From an uncultured Bacteroides sp. (lineage in GTDB: Bacteria; Bacteroidota; Bacteroidia; Bacteroidales; Bacteroidaceae), in the NCBI GenBank assembly GCA_902388495.1, contig CABMPP010000030.1:1-51102 (forward strand): DNA of 51,102 bases, in the 5' to 3' direction. Position numbers and translations under genes: made by a program. This document shows positions 1 to 7,961 of this stretch, in pieces. The notes below the pieces were generated by a model that saw only the letters and a list, made by a program, of their open reading frames with translations, was not told where the DNA came from and made no database searches. Within the stretch, counting starts at the first letter, position 1, and each line of letters begins with the position of its first letter.

Positions 1-38
1 CGGGCACCTCCCCTTTCAGGCGGAGGAGTTTGAGATAC
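1..38 (+). repeat. Left copy of a 38-base inverted terminal repeat
   Basis: The first 38 bases are the exact reverse complement of 51062-51099, and CTTG matches again after one mismatch. The unit begins CGGGCACCTCCCC and ends GGAGTTTGAGATAC. It holds a weak internal palindrome (CCTCC ... GGAGG). It lies downstream of cutC and outside any gene. It may be a dispersed intergenic repeat at which an assembly contig ended, or a true inverted repeat flanking 51 kb. Confidence 0.9.
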
Positions 39-68
39 ACTTGTTATCACACGCCGCTAAATTATCAT

Positions 69-821
69 TTACCGATCCAAGCATTTCCCAATCGTCGCCT
101 TTACCCTTTCTTTTGTCGTGACGCTTCGCTCAAATTCATTGACTTGTATGGTTGCTCCCATTGGAATCCTGCTTTTGCGGTACTGCATACTACTCGTAAC
201 TGTTTCTCTTGCCGAGAAATGAAATTCATGAATACCGGTTTCATGGGCTATGTGTGCAATATTGTTTTCATTGATACCACAGCCTGCCAATAGAATGATG
301 CGTCCTGCTGCCTGCTGCTGAAGTTCTTTCAATAACGGTATACCTTGTTCTGCCGTAGGCTGCTGTCCGGAAGTAAGAATGCGGTTGCAACCTAAGCGAA
401 TGATATCTTCCAGTGCCTTCTGCGGGTCACGGCAAACATCAAAAGCGCGGTGGAAAGTAACGGACATGCCTTGTGCCGCCTCCATCAACTGCTCCATCAA
501 GGGCATATCTATTTCTCCCTCTGCAGTGAGACATCCGAATACTACTCCATCCGCTCCCAGCCGGCGGGCGTTATCTATATCCTTTAGCATGATGCGCTGT
601 TCAACGGGTGAGTAGAGGAAATCACCTCCGCGTGGGCGGATGATAACATGTAGCTTCGTTGCCTTCAGCACTTCCCGTGCGATGACAATACTTCCGAAAG
701 AAGGCGTTGTACCTCCTTCGGGAATGCCTGCACATAGCTCTACCCGGTCGGCACCTCCGGCTTGTGCGGCAATGCAACTCTCTACTGAGTTGGCACAGAC
801 TTCAAATTGATAGTTCTCCAT
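69..821 (-). CDS. cutC: Copper homeostasis protein CutC
   Basis: This is a 250-residue single-domain TIM-barrel protein of the CutC family, at the family's usual length. The N-terminal signature (CANSVESC, then AGGADRVELCAG and EGGTTPS, residues 9-41), IRPRGGDF (61-68) and FHRAFD (123-128) are all visible. CutC proteins have been linked to copper tolerance, but their biochemical role is unsettled, so the name should be read as a family label. It is cytosolic, with no signal peptide. The gene stands alone, separated from rny by 120 bases that hold the rny terminator. No copper transporter or metal regulator lies next to it. Confidence 0.93.
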   Translation of the reverse strand: MENYQFEVCANSVESCIAAQAGGADRVELCAGIPEGGTTPSFGSIVIAREVLKATKLHVIIRPRGGDFLYSPVEQRIMLKDIDNARRLGADGVVFGCLTAEGEIDMPLMEQLMEAAQGMSVTFHRAFDVCRDPQKALEDIIRLGCNRILTSGQQPTAEQGIPLLKELQQQAAGRIILLAGCGINENNIAHIAHETGIHEFHFSARETVTSSMQYRKSRIPMGATIQVNEFERSVTTKERVKATIGKCLDR

Positions 822-881
822 ATCGTTATATTGTTTTGATAACCGATCATTAAGTAAAGTATCTGCTATTTTTCTTCTAAT

Positions 882-915
882 AAAAAAGGGTGAAATATTC
901 CATTCACCCTTTCTT
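882..915 (-). terminator. Rho-independent terminator after rny
   Basis: A 10-base-pair stem, AAAGGGTGAA (885-894) with TTCACCCTTT (903-912), is followed on the minus strand by a T run. It sits just downstream of the rny stop codon. Confidence 0.8.
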
Positions 916-941
916 ACTCTATTTATTTTAATCTTCTGCTT

Positions 942-2480
942 TTACTTTGCATAGCTCACCGCACGTGTTTCGCGGATAACGGTAATCTTCACCTGTCCCG
1001 GATACGTCATTTCATCTTGTATCTTCTTCGCAATTTCACCGGAAAGGTTCTCCGTCTGCTTGTCGTCAATCTTGTCTGCACCGACAATGACACGAAGCTC
1101 GCGTCCTGCTTGGATAGCATACGTTTTCGTCACACCCGGATAGGCCATGGCCAACTGCTCGAGGTCATTCAGACGCTTGATGTAAGCTTCTACGATTTCG
1201 CGGCGTGCCCCCGGACGTGCACCGGAGATAGCATCGCAAACCTGTACGATAGGAGCCAGCAGACTGGTCATCTCCACTTCGTCGTGGTGGGCACCGATTG
1301 CATTGCAGATGTCCGGTTTCTCCTTGAACTTCTCTGCCAACTTCATACCGTAGAGTGCATGCGGCAATTCCGGTTCTTCATCGGGTACTTTACCTATATC
1401 GTGCAGCAATCCGGCACGCTTTGCCTTCTTCGGGTTCAGACCTAGTTCCGATGCCATCACAGCACACAGATTGGCTGTTTCGCGAGCATGCTGCAAGAGG
1501 TTTTGACCGTAAGAAGAACGGTATTTCATCTTACCGATGATACGGATCAGTTCGGGATGCAGACCGTGGATACCCAAGTCGATGGTAGTACGCTTACCGG
1601 TCTCGATAATTTCTTCTTCTACCTGTTTGCGTACCTTGGCAACTACTTCCTCAATACGTGCAGGGTGGATACGTCCGTCCGTTACCAGCTGGTGCAATGC
1701 CAGGCGGGCTACTTCACGGCGAACCGGATCGAAGGCTGACAATACGATTGCTTCCGGAGTATCGTCTACAACGATTTCTACACCGGTTGCTGCTTCCAAG
1801 GCACGGATGTTACGGCCTTCGCGACCGATGATGCGTCCCTTGATCTCGTCTGATTCAATATGGAATACAGTTACCGAATTTTCGATAGCTGTTTCTGTAG
1901 CTACGCGCTGGATGGACTGTATGACGATGCGCTTCGCTTCCTTGCTTGCCGTCAGCTTGGCGTCGTCCATGATGTCGTTGATGAAAGATTGGGCCTGCGT
2001 TTTGGCTTCCTCTTTCAAGGACTCTATCATACGCTCTTTAGCTTCTTCGGCAGAAAGACCGGAAATGGTTTCCAGTTTCTCAATCTCCTGGCGCTGCATG
2101 TGGTCCAGTTCTTCTTTCTTCTTGTCTACAATAACCAATTGGGCTTCCAGGTTTTCTTTCACCGCTTCAGCTTCCATCTTCTTCCGCTGGATTTCCTCCT
2201 GGCGTTGGTTCAATACCAGTTCACGTTGTTTCAGCTTGTTTTCCGCTTGCTGTATCTTCTGGTTGCGGATGGCCACTTCTTTTTCCAAGTCGGCTTTCTT
2301 GTTCAGGAACTTCTCCTTTACTTCCAGCAACTTATTCTTTTTAATCACTTCCGCTTCCGTCTCGGCTTCTTTCAGAATGCTGTCGTACTTAGTCTTCAGC
2401 CCATGCTTGAAGAACATATACGCGGCAAATCCTCCAACGATGAAGCAGGCAATGGATACTACTATTGTAACTACTGTCAT
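942..2480 (-). CDS. rny: Ribonuclease Y
   Basis: A 512-residue endoribonuclease that starts mRNA decay at the inner face of the membrane. An N-terminal membrane helix (residues 3-24) is followed by a long charged coiled coil (about 30-195), a KH RNA-binding domain with [15 protein letters not shown] (215-229), and an HD phosphohydrolase domain with H331, the HD pair in LLHDIGK (360-361) and a further AHHDE (397-401). Length and domain order are those of full-length RNase Y. It is the last gene of a leftward set with zapA and a coiled-coil protein, from which it is separated by 129 bases containing a long hairpin. Confidence 0.97.
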   Translation of the reverse strand: MTVVTIVVSIACFIVGGFAAYMFFKHGLKTKYDSILKEAETEAEVIKKNKLLEVKEKFLNKKADLEKEVAIRNQKIQQAENKLKQRELVLNQRQEEIQRKKMEAEAVKENLEAQLVIVDKKKEELDHMQRQEIEKLETISGLSAEEAKERMIESLKEEAKTQAQSFINDIMDDAKLTASKEAKRIVIQSIQRVATETAIENSVTVFHIESDEIKGRIIGREGRNIRALEAATGVEIVVDDTPEAIVLSAFDPVRREVARLALHQLVTDGRIHPARIEEVVAKVRKQVEEEIIETGKRTTIDLGIHGLHPELIRIIGKMKYRSSYGQNLLQHARETANLCAVMASELGLNPKKAKRAGLLHDIGKVPDEEPELPHALYGMKLAEKFKEKPDICNAIGAHHDEVEMTSLLAPIVQVCDAISGARPGARREIVEAYIKRLNDLEQLAMAYPGVTKTYAIQAGRELRVIVGADKIDDKQTENLSGEIAKKIQDEMTYPGQVKITVIRETRAVSYAK

Positions 2481-2499
2481 TTTATTAATTTGTTTTTAG

Positions 2500-2609
2500 T
2501 ATATAAATAAAAAAGCACTGCATAAAAGTTTGTTCCAATAAAGAACAGACTTTTGTACAGTGCGCGAATATTCTCTTTTTACAGACCGGAACGGATGGAG
2601 TTGGCGGAC
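2500..2609 (-). ncRNA. Long hairpin between zapA and rny; possible 6S-type RNA or terminator
   Basis: On the minus strand, the 129 bases between the zapA stop and the rny start hold a strong hairpin. GCACTGTACAAAAGTCTGTT (2534-2553) pairs with AACAAACTTTTATGCAGTGC (2505-2524), 18 of 20 positions counting one G-T wobble, and a T-rich run follows. Simplest reading: an intrinsic terminator or attenuator that lowers rny expression. Alternative: the 3' part of a 6S-type RNA, since in Proteobacteria the 6S gene lies directly after zapA. I could not confirm a 6S fold with its central bubble, so the ncRNA call is tentative while the hairpin itself is clear. Confidence 0.4.
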
Positions 2610-2900
2610 TTATTCCTCTTTAAAATAGGTTTCCAATACTTCTGTCAGTTCCTTTATCTTAGTTGTATAAGGTTCTGTATCGTTACGGTCTTTCATCTGA
2701 AGGTTCTCCAAAGCAAATTGATAAGCCGCCATGGCTATAACTCTTTCGGGAGATACATTCTGATAACGTTCCTGAATCAGATTGAACCTCATGTTTACCT
2801 GTCTGGCAGCCTCCCTGACCATTTCTTCGTCCTCACGGTTGATGGTGACGGGGTAGGAAGAGCCTGCCATTTGCAGGTTTATTTTTATCTTATCGTTCAT
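2610..2900 (-). CDS. zapA: Cell division protein ZapA
   Basis: A 96-residue ZapA-family protein, which binds FtsZ and stabilises the division ring. The sequence opens with an N-terminal beta region (KIKINLQMAGSSYPVTI) and a conserved patch, EEMVREAARQVNMRFN, followed by a C-terminal coiled-coil helix ending YFKEE. Length is typical of the family. It lies 14 bases after an unnamed coiled-coil gene (2915-3208), in the position where a ZapB-like partner might be expected, and before rny. The start codon has no obvious competing alternative. Confidence 0.92.
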   Translation of the reverse strand: MNDKIKINLQMAGSSYPVTINREDEEMVREAARQVNMRFNLIQERYQNVSPERVIAMAAYQFALENLQMKDRNDTEPYTTKIKELTEVLETYFKEE

Positions 2901-2914
2901 ACATCTTCTTTCCT

Positions 2915-3208
2915 TTACTCATTCAATAAAGCGATGCATTTATCGACTTCACGCACTAATTTGGACAATCGCAGCTTCGTCTCTTTCACATCGCTGCCGT
3001 TAAGGCTGATTGTCGTTGCTGTTTTTAGGTTCGTGTAGTTAAGTTCCAGTTCATTGTATTCGGCCCGTATCTTCTCGCACTCTTCTGCTTTGGCTTCGAG
3101 AAGTTGCTTCAGTTCAGCATTTTCGCGCTTTAATTCATCATGCAGATAGATTAAATGCAGCAGTCTTGCTTCAAAGGTACTTAATAGCTTCTTTTCTTCG
3201 TCTGTCAT
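2915..3208 (-). CDS. Small coiled-coil protein upstream of zapA
   Basis: A 97-residue cytosolic protein beginning MTDEEKKLLSTFEARLLHLI. The open frame extends upstream to 3442, but the added residues cross a clear promoter (3229-3258), so the ATG at 3208 is chosen. Residues 10-65 form a strong coiled coil (heptads of L with E/K), and 70-97 form a second helix ending KLVREVDKCIALLNE. I do not recognise a named family. Position and shape suggest a cell-division partner of ZapA, comparable in kind to ZapB, but that is inference. Confidence 0.85.
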   Translation of the reverse strand: MTDEEKKLLSTFEARLLHLIYLHDELKRENAELKQLLEAKAEECEKIRAEYNELELNYTNLKTATTISLNGSDVKETKLRLSKLVREVDKCIALLNE

Positions 3209-3228
3209 TACTACACCAAAATTGTACA

Positions 3229-3258
3229 CAAAAATACAATTTACTTGTAGATTACAAA
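3229..3258 (-). promoter_or_regulatory. Promoter of the coiled-coil/zapA/rny unit
   Basis: On the minus strand, TTTG (3255-3258), 18 bases, then TATTTTTG (3229-3236) match the Bacteroides -33/-7 pattern TTTG ... TAnnTTTG. Transcription would begin near 3222, giving a leader of about 14 bases before the ATG at 3208. Confidence 0.7.
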
Positions 3259-3377
3259 AACTTTTCGGATAAAATGTCACCTTTTTACCCAATAATTCCG
3301 TTTTTTCTTCACTACTCTTCTCTTTTTGTACCTTTTTTCTTCTTTCTATAATATGCATAAAATAATTTATGAAATAA

Positions 3378-3408
3378 TTTGGTTTATAAAATAAACTACT
3401 TATATTTG
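3378..3408 (+). promoter_or_regulatory. Promoter of the small membrane protein operon
   Basis: TTTG (3378-3381), 19 bases, then TATATTTG (3401-3408) are a full match to the Bacteroides promoter pattern. It is divergent from the promoter at 3229-3258. The first possible start codon downstream is at 3466. Confidence 0.75.
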
Positions 3409-3465
3409 CATCGGAGTTCGAACCCAAGATATGCTTTTTCAATTAACATTAAACATGGTAAGATT

Positions 3466-3570
3466 ATGAAAACGGTTGGTTATAAATGTATTGCGGTTCT
3501 TTTTTTTAGTATGTGTACGCTTGCTGCAACAGCACAGTATGTTTGTTATTCCCGGACATCGCTTGAATAG
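3466..3570 (+). CDS. 34-residue signal-peptide-like micro-ORF
   Basis: ATG at 3466 opens MKTVGYKCIAVLFFSMCTL followed by AATAQYVCYSRTSLE and a stop. The first 24 residues look like a type I signal peptide with cleavage after ATAQ, leaving only about ten residues. It is the first frame after the promoter at 3378-3408. Its TAG stop abuts GGAGG, the ribosome binding site of the next gene, so translation of the two could be coupled. It may be a leader peptide, a tiny secreted peptide, or the stump of a gene that lost its body. Confidence 0.45.
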   Translation: MKTVGYKCIAVLFFSMCTLAATAQYVCYSRTSLE

Positions 3571-3584
3571 GGAGGTAAAAGGAA

Positions 3585-4067
3585 ATGTTTAAAAGAAATC
3601 GGTTTTGGTGGGCGTCCACGGTGCTGACGGTCATGTGCTTATACTGGCTTTCCAATGTTGTACTTTGGCTTCCCTGGCGTTATAGTCCGCAGCTGGGCAT
3701 AGCAATGATGCTTACGGTGAATCCCCTCTTTTGGGGAGTGGGAATATATCGTTGCCTGGCTTGTGAGGGCGGTACTAAGAACTTGATGCAGAAGGCTTTT
3801 CTCGTGTCATTGATTGCCGTAGGGATCTCTTTGATTTCAGACTTTTTGTTCTTTGCCGTAGGGATGGGTTCAAAGGATGTATGGCATGCTACTACTTTCT
3901 ATGGTTATGCCTGGTTGGTAATATTGGCTTTTGGTGAGGCTCTCTTGTTCAGGAAAAGGCTGATGGCTAAACGATATGTTGCAACAAAGAAGACATTGCT
4001 GATTTTGATGGGTTGTTTGTTGCTCTTGTGGCTTCTTCAGTTTTTGTTTGTGTGTAACTTTAAATAA
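3585..4067 (+). CDS. Integral membrane protein, function unknown
   Basis: A 160-residue protein with four likely membrane segments (about 9-29, 38-56, 72-95 and 104-120), a basic stretch (FRKRLMAKRYVATKK, 122-136), then a last helix (138-156). I do not recognise the family. The start is well supported by GGGAGG nine bases upstream. It is the second frame of an operon that ends in a winged-helix DNA-binding protein. In Bacteroidota such membrane-protein plus small-regulator pairs are common, and the regulator probably controls its own operon. Confidence 0.85.
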   Translation: MFKRNRFWWASTVLTVMCLYWLSNVVLWLPWRYSPQLGIAMMLTVNPLFWGVGIYRCLACEGGTKNLMQKAFLVSLIAVGISLISDFLFFAVGMGSKDVWHATTFYGYAWLVILAFGEALLFRKRLMAKRYVATKKTLLILMGCLLLLWLLQFLFVCNFK

Positions 4068-4075
4068 AGTGGGAT

Positions 4076-4159
4076 ATGGAAACTTGGCTTGTGTGTTTTT
4101 TGACGGTCGATTGGCTGTTGATGCTTTTTGTGATATTGAACGTATATGATTTGGACTAA
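4076..4159 (+). CDS. Possible 27-residue single-helix membrane protein
   Basis: ATG at 4076 opens a 27-codon frame, METWLVCFLTVDWLLMLFVI followed by LNVYDLD, lying in the 108-base gap between two membrane protein genes of one operon. Nearly all of it is one hydrophobic helix. AAGTGGGA just before the start is a weak ribosome binding site. Only position and composition support it, so it remains a candidate. Confidence 0.35.
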   Translation: METWLVCFLTVDWLLMLFVILNVYDLD

Positions 4160-4175
4160 ATAATTGATTACTGCA

Positions 4176-4769
4176 ATGGATGATAAGAAATTGAATGAGA
4201 AAGAGAGTTTGGAACTCATCGCTCAAATGATACAGAATACGAAATCCGGGATGGCGGAAAATGCCGGAGTACCTTTCTTGATATGGGGGTATACCACCGT
4301 GTTGACGTCGCTTGTCGTTTGGTTTCTCTTGAAATCAACCGGAAACTATAATTGGCAGTGGTGTTGGTTTCTGTTGCCTACCATCGCTTATACCGTCATG
4401 ATGTGGACTGGCCGGAACAGGCAGAAGATGATGAAAACCTATATAGATCGAATACTGGGATATGTATGGCTGGTCTTCGGAGCAGGCGGTTTCTTTGTAT
4501 CCTGGGTTGCCATTTTCTTTTGGAACTTGTCGGTGCTCTTCGTCATCTTATTAATGATGGGAATGGGAACGGCGTTGACCGGTCTGATTGTGAAGATGAG
4601 AGTTGTGACGATATGCGGAATTTTAGGAGGACTGCTGTCATTAGGCTGCCTCTGCATACACGGATTCGACCAGATATTGCTTTTTGCCCTGGCTTTTGTC
4701 TTTATGATGGTTATACCGGGACATTACTTGAACAGGATTGAAAAAACAGTGGCATGTTTAAAGAACTGA
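4176..4769 (+). CDS. Multi-pass membrane protein paired with a winged-helix regulator
   Basis: A 197-residue protein. A charged N-terminus (MDDKKLNEKESLELIAQMIQ) of about 35 residues precedes five or six hydrophobic helices spread over residues 37-190. The frame opens four codons earlier with TTG, but the ATG at 4176 is preferred. Function is unknown. Its end overlaps the start of the regulator gene by 16 bases, so the two are translationally coupled. The pairing suggests the regulator responds to, or controls, a membrane or stress function. Confidence 0.85.
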   Translation: MDDKKLNEKESLELIAQMIQNTKSGMAENAGVPFLIWGYTTVLTSLVVWFLLKSTGNYNWQWCWFLLPTIAYTVMMWTGRNRQKMMKTYIDRILGYVWLVFGAGGFFVSWVAIFFWNLSVLFVILLMMGMGTALTGLIVKMRVVTICGILGGLLSLGCLCIHGFDQILLFALAFVFMMVIPGHYLNRIEKTVACLKN

Positions 4770-5038
4770 ACCCTTTGCTCCATTCCGAACTGCGTCTTGC
4801 AGTGATGTCGTTGCTTATCAGTGTCGAAGAGGCGGACTTTGTCTATATCCGCCAACAGACCGGAGCGACGGCTGGAAACCTCAGTGTGCAGTTGGATAAA
4901 CTCAGCAAGGCGGGTTATGTGGAGGTGACAAAGACATTTAAAGGAAAGATGCCTTGTACGATTTGCAAGATTACTCCGCAGGGGGTGGATGCCTTTGAGG
5001 AGTATGTAGAAGCGCTGAAAAGTTATATAATGAAGTAG
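4754..5038 (+). CDS. Small winged-helix transcriptional regulator
   Basis: A 94-residue protein made of a single winged helix-turn-helix domain. LNPLLHSELRLAVMSLL (5-21) is followed by the recognition region TGATAGNLSVQLDKLSKAGY (36-55), and the wing VEVTKTFKGKMPCTICKITP (56-75) precedes a C-terminal helix. This is the pattern of the HTH_34 (PF13601) transcriptional regulators related to ArsR/MarR. It is the last gene of the 3378-5038 operon and overlaps the upstream membrane protein gene. It has no sensor domain, so a partner or dimer state probably carries the signal. Confidence 0.88.
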   Translation: MFKELNPLLHSELRLAVMSLLISVEEADFVYIRQQTGATAGNLSVQLDKLSKAGYVEVTKTFKGKMPCTICKITPQGVDAFEEYVEALKSYIMK

Positions 5039-5077
5039 TCGGTGAATAAGAAAACAATTTAAGTGAATATTATAGTT

Positions 5078-5668
5078 ATGAGAATTTTAGTTACTTACGC
5101 CGTACAGGGCGAGTTTACGGAATTGAAGTTCCCCGGTTTGATAGGGGAGGATGAGGTGCAGGTGGGTTACCTCCGTACCGGAGTGGGAAAGGTGAAGTCT
5201 GCTTTTTATCTTTCGGAAGCGATTAATCACGGACAACCTGACTTGGTGATTAATGTCGGTACGGCAGGAGCTATCCATCACAAGGTGGGAGATATCTTTG
5301 TATGTCGCCATTTCATTGACCGCGATATGCAGAAACTGTCAGACTTGGGCGTGGAATGTGAAATTGATTCGACAGATTTGCTGGCGCAGAAGGGCTACTG
5401 CCTCCATTGGCAGGGTGAAGGAGTATGTAATACGGGAGATACTTTCCTGACTGAATTATCTGATGTCAAAGGTGACGTCGTAGATATGGAAGCGTATGCA
5501 CAAGCACTGGTGTGCCGTGCCAAGAGCGTACCGTTTATATCTGTGAAGTACGTTACGGACATCATCGGCCAGAATTCCGTGAAGCATTGGGAAGATAAAC
5601 TTGCCGATGCACGGAAAGGGCTGGGCGAATTTTTTGAAAATATAGGCGGAGTGGTGAGAACATATTAA
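5078..5668 (+). CDS. Nucleosidase, MTA/SAH nucleosidase-like
   Basis: A 196-residue member of the nucleoside phosphorylase fold, related to 5'-methylthioadenosine/S-adenosylhomocysteine nucleosidases that cleave the N-glycosidic bond. A GTG lies at 5063, but the ATG at 5078 (MRILVTYAVQGEF) is the better start. VINVGTAGAI is the phosphate/ribose-binding glycine region, VVDMEAYA carries the conserved Met-Glu that contacts ribose, and VKYVTD carries the catalytic Asp. It is shorter than typical MTAN (about 230), and substrate choice cannot be fixed from sequence. It follows the regulator gene by 39 bases and may be read from the same promoter. Confidence 0.8.
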   Translation: MRILVTYAVQGEFTELKFPGLIGEDEVQVGYLRTGVGKVKSAFYLSEAINHGQPDLVINVGTAGAIHHKVGDIFVCRHFIDRDMQKLSDLGVECEIDSTDLLAQKGYCLHWQGEGVCNTGDTFLTELSDVKGDVVDMEAYAQALVCRAKSVPFISVKYVTDIIGQNSVKHWEDKLADARKGLGEFFENIGGVVRTY

Positions 5669-5685
5669 GGCGTTTGGAGTTATAC

Positions 5686-6066
5686 TTACTCGGAGCCTTT
5701 GGAATCATTCCGCAAGGTCTTGAACGACAGAATATGCCAAGTCACTCCTGCGGCAACGAGCAATAACAGTACCTTTATCCACGTCAGCGGGATTAGAAAG
5801 AAGATACAGTAAAGCATCGTTCCCCACATCAGCAGCAAGGAGATGACTTTTGCCCGTAGCGGTATGGCCTTGTTCTCGCGGAAGTTCCGGATATACGTGC
5901 CGAAGTATTTATGGTTCAGCAGCCATTGATACAGTCGGGGAGAGCCTCTGAAATAAAGAGCCGCTGTGAGTAGCAGGAATGGGGTAGTAGGCAGCAAGGG
6001 TACGAATATGCCGATGATGCCGAGTGCCAGAGATACTGTTCCTACGATGATACAAATTATTTTCAT
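5686..6066 (-). CDS. DUF454 (YbaN-like) inner membrane protein
   Basis: A 126-residue membrane protein of the DUF454/YbaN family, recognised from GIIGIFVPLLPTTPFLLLTAALYFRGSPRLY and the following WLLNHKYFG. There are two N-terminal hydrophobic segments and two near the C-terminus. No function is established for the family. The open frame extends upstream to 6111, but that part overlaps a -7 box (TACATTTG, minus strand, 6071-6078), so the ATG at 6066 is used and the message would have almost no leader. It is divergent from the pyridoxal kinase gene. Confidence 0.88.
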   Translation of the reverse strand: MKIICIIVGTVSLALGIIGIFVPLLPTTPFLLLTAALYFRGSPRLYQWLLNHKYFGTYIRNFRENKAIPLRAKVISLLLMWGTMLYCIFFLIPLTWIKVLLLLVAAGVTWHILSFKTLRNDSKGSE

Positions 6067-6101
6067 GCGGCAAATGTAGGAAAAATAATAATATAGATAG
6101 T

Positions 6102-6977
6102 ATGTATGCAAATAAAGTAAAGAAGGTGGTTGCCGTCCACGACCTCTCGGGAGTAGGACGGGTTTCTCTGACAGTGGTCATTCCTATCCTGTCGTCCATG
6201 GGTTTCCAAGTGTGTCCGTTGCCTACCGCAGTATTGTCTAACCATACCCAATACCCGGAATTCTCTTTCCTCGATCTGACGGATGAGATGCCGAAGATTA
6301 TCTCCGAGTGGAAAAAGCTGGAAGTGCAGTTCGATGCCTTCTATACCGGCTATTTAGGTTCCCCGCGACAAGTATGCATTGTCTCCGATTTCATTGACGA
6401 TTTTCGCCGGCCGGACAATCTGGTGATGGTAGATCCTGTGCTGGGTGATAACGGTCGCCTTTACACGAACTTCGACCATTCCATGATTGACAAAATGAGG
6501 CACCTCATCACTAAAGCCGACGTCATCACTCCTAATCTGACGGAGCTTTTCTACTTACTGGATATTTCCTATAAAGAACAGAATACGGACGAGGAGTTGA
6601 AGTCCTATCTCCGTCGGCTTTCCGATTGTGGCCCTGAGGTGGTGATCATCACCAGCGTACCTGTGCTGGGAGACAAACACAAGACCTCTGTGTATGCCTA
6701 CAACCGGAACGGCAACCGCTATTGGAAAGTGACTTGTCCTTATCTGCCTGCCCATTATCCCGGTACGGGAGATACTTTTACGAGTGTCATTACCGGCGCC
6801 TTGTTGCAGGGAGACAGTCTGCCCATTGCGCTGGACCGTGCCACGCAGTTCATTCTGCAAGGCATTCGTGCAACTTTCGGGTACGAATATGATAACCGCG
6901 AAGGAATTCAGCTTGAGAAAGTATTGCATAACCTCGATATGCCGATTCAGGTATGTAGTTACGAGCTGATAGATTGA
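6102..6977 (+). CDS. pdxY: Pyridoxal/pyridoxamine kinase
   Basis: A 291-residue ribokinase-like enzyme that phosphorylates pyridoxal or its relatives in vitamin B6 salvage. It shows the N-terminal HDLSGVGRVSL (13-23), VDPVLGDNG (110-118), TPNLTE (143-148) and the anion-hole motif GTGDTF (221-226), with D224 the expected catalytic base. Length matches PdxK/PdxY. The sequence does not separate PdxK from PdxY activity. The PLP it makes would serve enzymes throughout the cell. It is divergent from the DUF454 gene and stands alone. Confidence 0.9.
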   Translation: MYANKVKKVVAVHDLSGVGRVSLTVVIPILSSMGFQVCPLPTAVLSNHTQYPEFSFLDLTDEMPKIISEWKKLEVQFDAFYTGYLGSPRQVCIVSDFIDDFRRPDNLVMVDPVLGDNGRLYTNFDHSMIDKMRHLITKADVITPNLTELFYLLDISYKEQNTDEELKSYLRRLSDCGPEVVIITSVPVLGDKHKTSVYAYNRNGNRYWKVTCPYLPAHYPGTGDTFTSVITGALLQGDSLPIALDRATQFILQGIRATFGYEYDNREGIQLEKVLHNLDMPIQVCSYELID

Positions 6978-6991
6978 TTACTGCTATTGCA

Positions 6992-7027
6992 ATTTTTCAT
7001 GCCGATAGTTGTGCAATCATGAAAAAT
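6992..7027. promoter_or_regulatory. 10-base inverted repeat over a -33 box (operator candidate)
   Basis: ATTTTTCATG (6992-7001) and CATGAAAAAT (7018-7027) are a perfect inverted repeat with a 16-base spacer. The spacer contains the TTG (7009-7011) that acts as -33 box for the promoter at 7009-7038. A symmetric site over the -33 element fits a repressor operator. No cognate regulator is identified. Confidence 0.5.
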
Positions 7028-7038
7028 GACTATGTTTG
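7009..7038 (+). promoter_or_regulatory. Promoter of the phosphodiester glycosidase gene
   Basis: TTG (7009-7011), 19 bases, then TATGTTTG (7031-7038) match the Bacteroides pattern. The leader before the ATG at 7091 would be about 45 bases. Confidence 0.65.
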
Positions 7039-7090
7039 TGGTCTGAAAAACATGATAATAAAAGATTTGGTATTCATTCAATCTCATCTT

Positions 7091-7924
7091 ATGAAAAAGA
7101 ATATATTCTTGTTGCTCTTTCTCTGGTGTGGTTTGTTCACAGTGACAGCACAGACCACTGCCGATTCCCTCGCTCTTGTCTCTGCCGACTGGCAGGTTAC
7201 TCCTTTGCAAAAAGGCATTCTTTATCGCAAAGCAGTGTTTCCTTCCTTGTATGGCGTTCCTCAGGAAGTCTCTATTTTTGAAATATCTCCGAAACATCAT
7301 CATTTGGATATCCTTATTCATAACTCTAAAGAAGAAACCAGTGTAGCTGCCCGTCGCTCGGGAGCGATAGCTGCTATCAACGGTTCCTATTTCGATATGA
7401 AGAAGGGTAATTCTGTTTGCTATCTGCGCAGAGATGGGGTGGTGATAGATACGACTGCCGTCGGCGTCTTGGCAACGGTCTCGAATGGTGCTATGCTTAT
7501 TCGCAAAGGGAAACTGCAATTGATTCCTTGGAACGAGCAAGATGCAAAAACATGTGATTTGAAGCAAGGTACTGTCCTTTCTTCCGGTCCCTTGATGTTG
7601 CAGCAAGGAAAAGTGTGCGACCTCTCTGCCTGCAACCAAAACTTTGTAAACACCAAGCATCCCCGTAGCGCCGTGGCATTGACCAAAGACCGGAAGATTC
7701 TGTTCATAGTCGTCGACGGACGTCTGAAGGGAAAATCGGAGGGCGTCAGCATCTCCGAACTGACTCATCTGATTCGTGTGTTAGGAGGCTGGGATGCTTT
7801 GAACCTGGATGGTGGTGGTTCGTCCACCCTATGGGCTGCTTCATTGCCGGGCAAAGGTATTGCCAATACTCCGAGTGGCAGTGCCGAACGAAAAGTTGCC
7901 AATTCTCTATGTGTATACGAATAA
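7091..7924 (+). CDS. Secreted phosphodiester glycosidase family protein (NAGPA-like)
   Basis: A 277-residue protein with a signal peptide (MKKNIFLLLFLWCGLFTVTA, cleavage before QTT) and a NAGPA-type phosphodiester glycosidase domain (PF09992). Family features are GAIAAINGSYFDM (about 90-102), the HPRSAVALTKD stretch with IVVDGR after it, and near the C-terminus GGWDALNLDGGGSSTLW. Relatives remove sugar from phosphodiester-linked glycans in the periplasm or outside the cell, but the substrate here is unknown. The open frame begins at 6974, and the ATG at 7091 is chosen because the signal peptide starts there and a promoter lies between. Confidence 0.87.
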   Translation: MKKNIFLLLFLWCGLFTVTAQTTADSLALVSADWQVTPLQKGILYRKAVFPSLYGVPQEVSIFEISPKHHHLDILIHNSKEETSVAARRSGAIAAINGSYFDMKKGNSVCYLRRDGVVIDTTAVGVLATVSNGAMLIRKGKLQLIPWNEQDAKTCDLKQGTVLSSGPLMLQQGKVCDLSACNQNFVNTKHPRSAVALTKDRKILFIVVDGRLKGKSEGVSISELTHLIRVLGGWDALNLDGGGSSTLWAASLPGKGIANTPSGSAERKVANSLCVYE

Positions 7925-7961
7925 GTGCCGGCAAGCCGACGGATAAATCCTAAGTTTTTAG

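Noticed and set aside
1537..2499. 320-codon plus-strand frame opposite rny
   Set aside because: It mirrors the rny coding frame, has low-complexity Ser-rich product, and no promoter or ribosome binding site.
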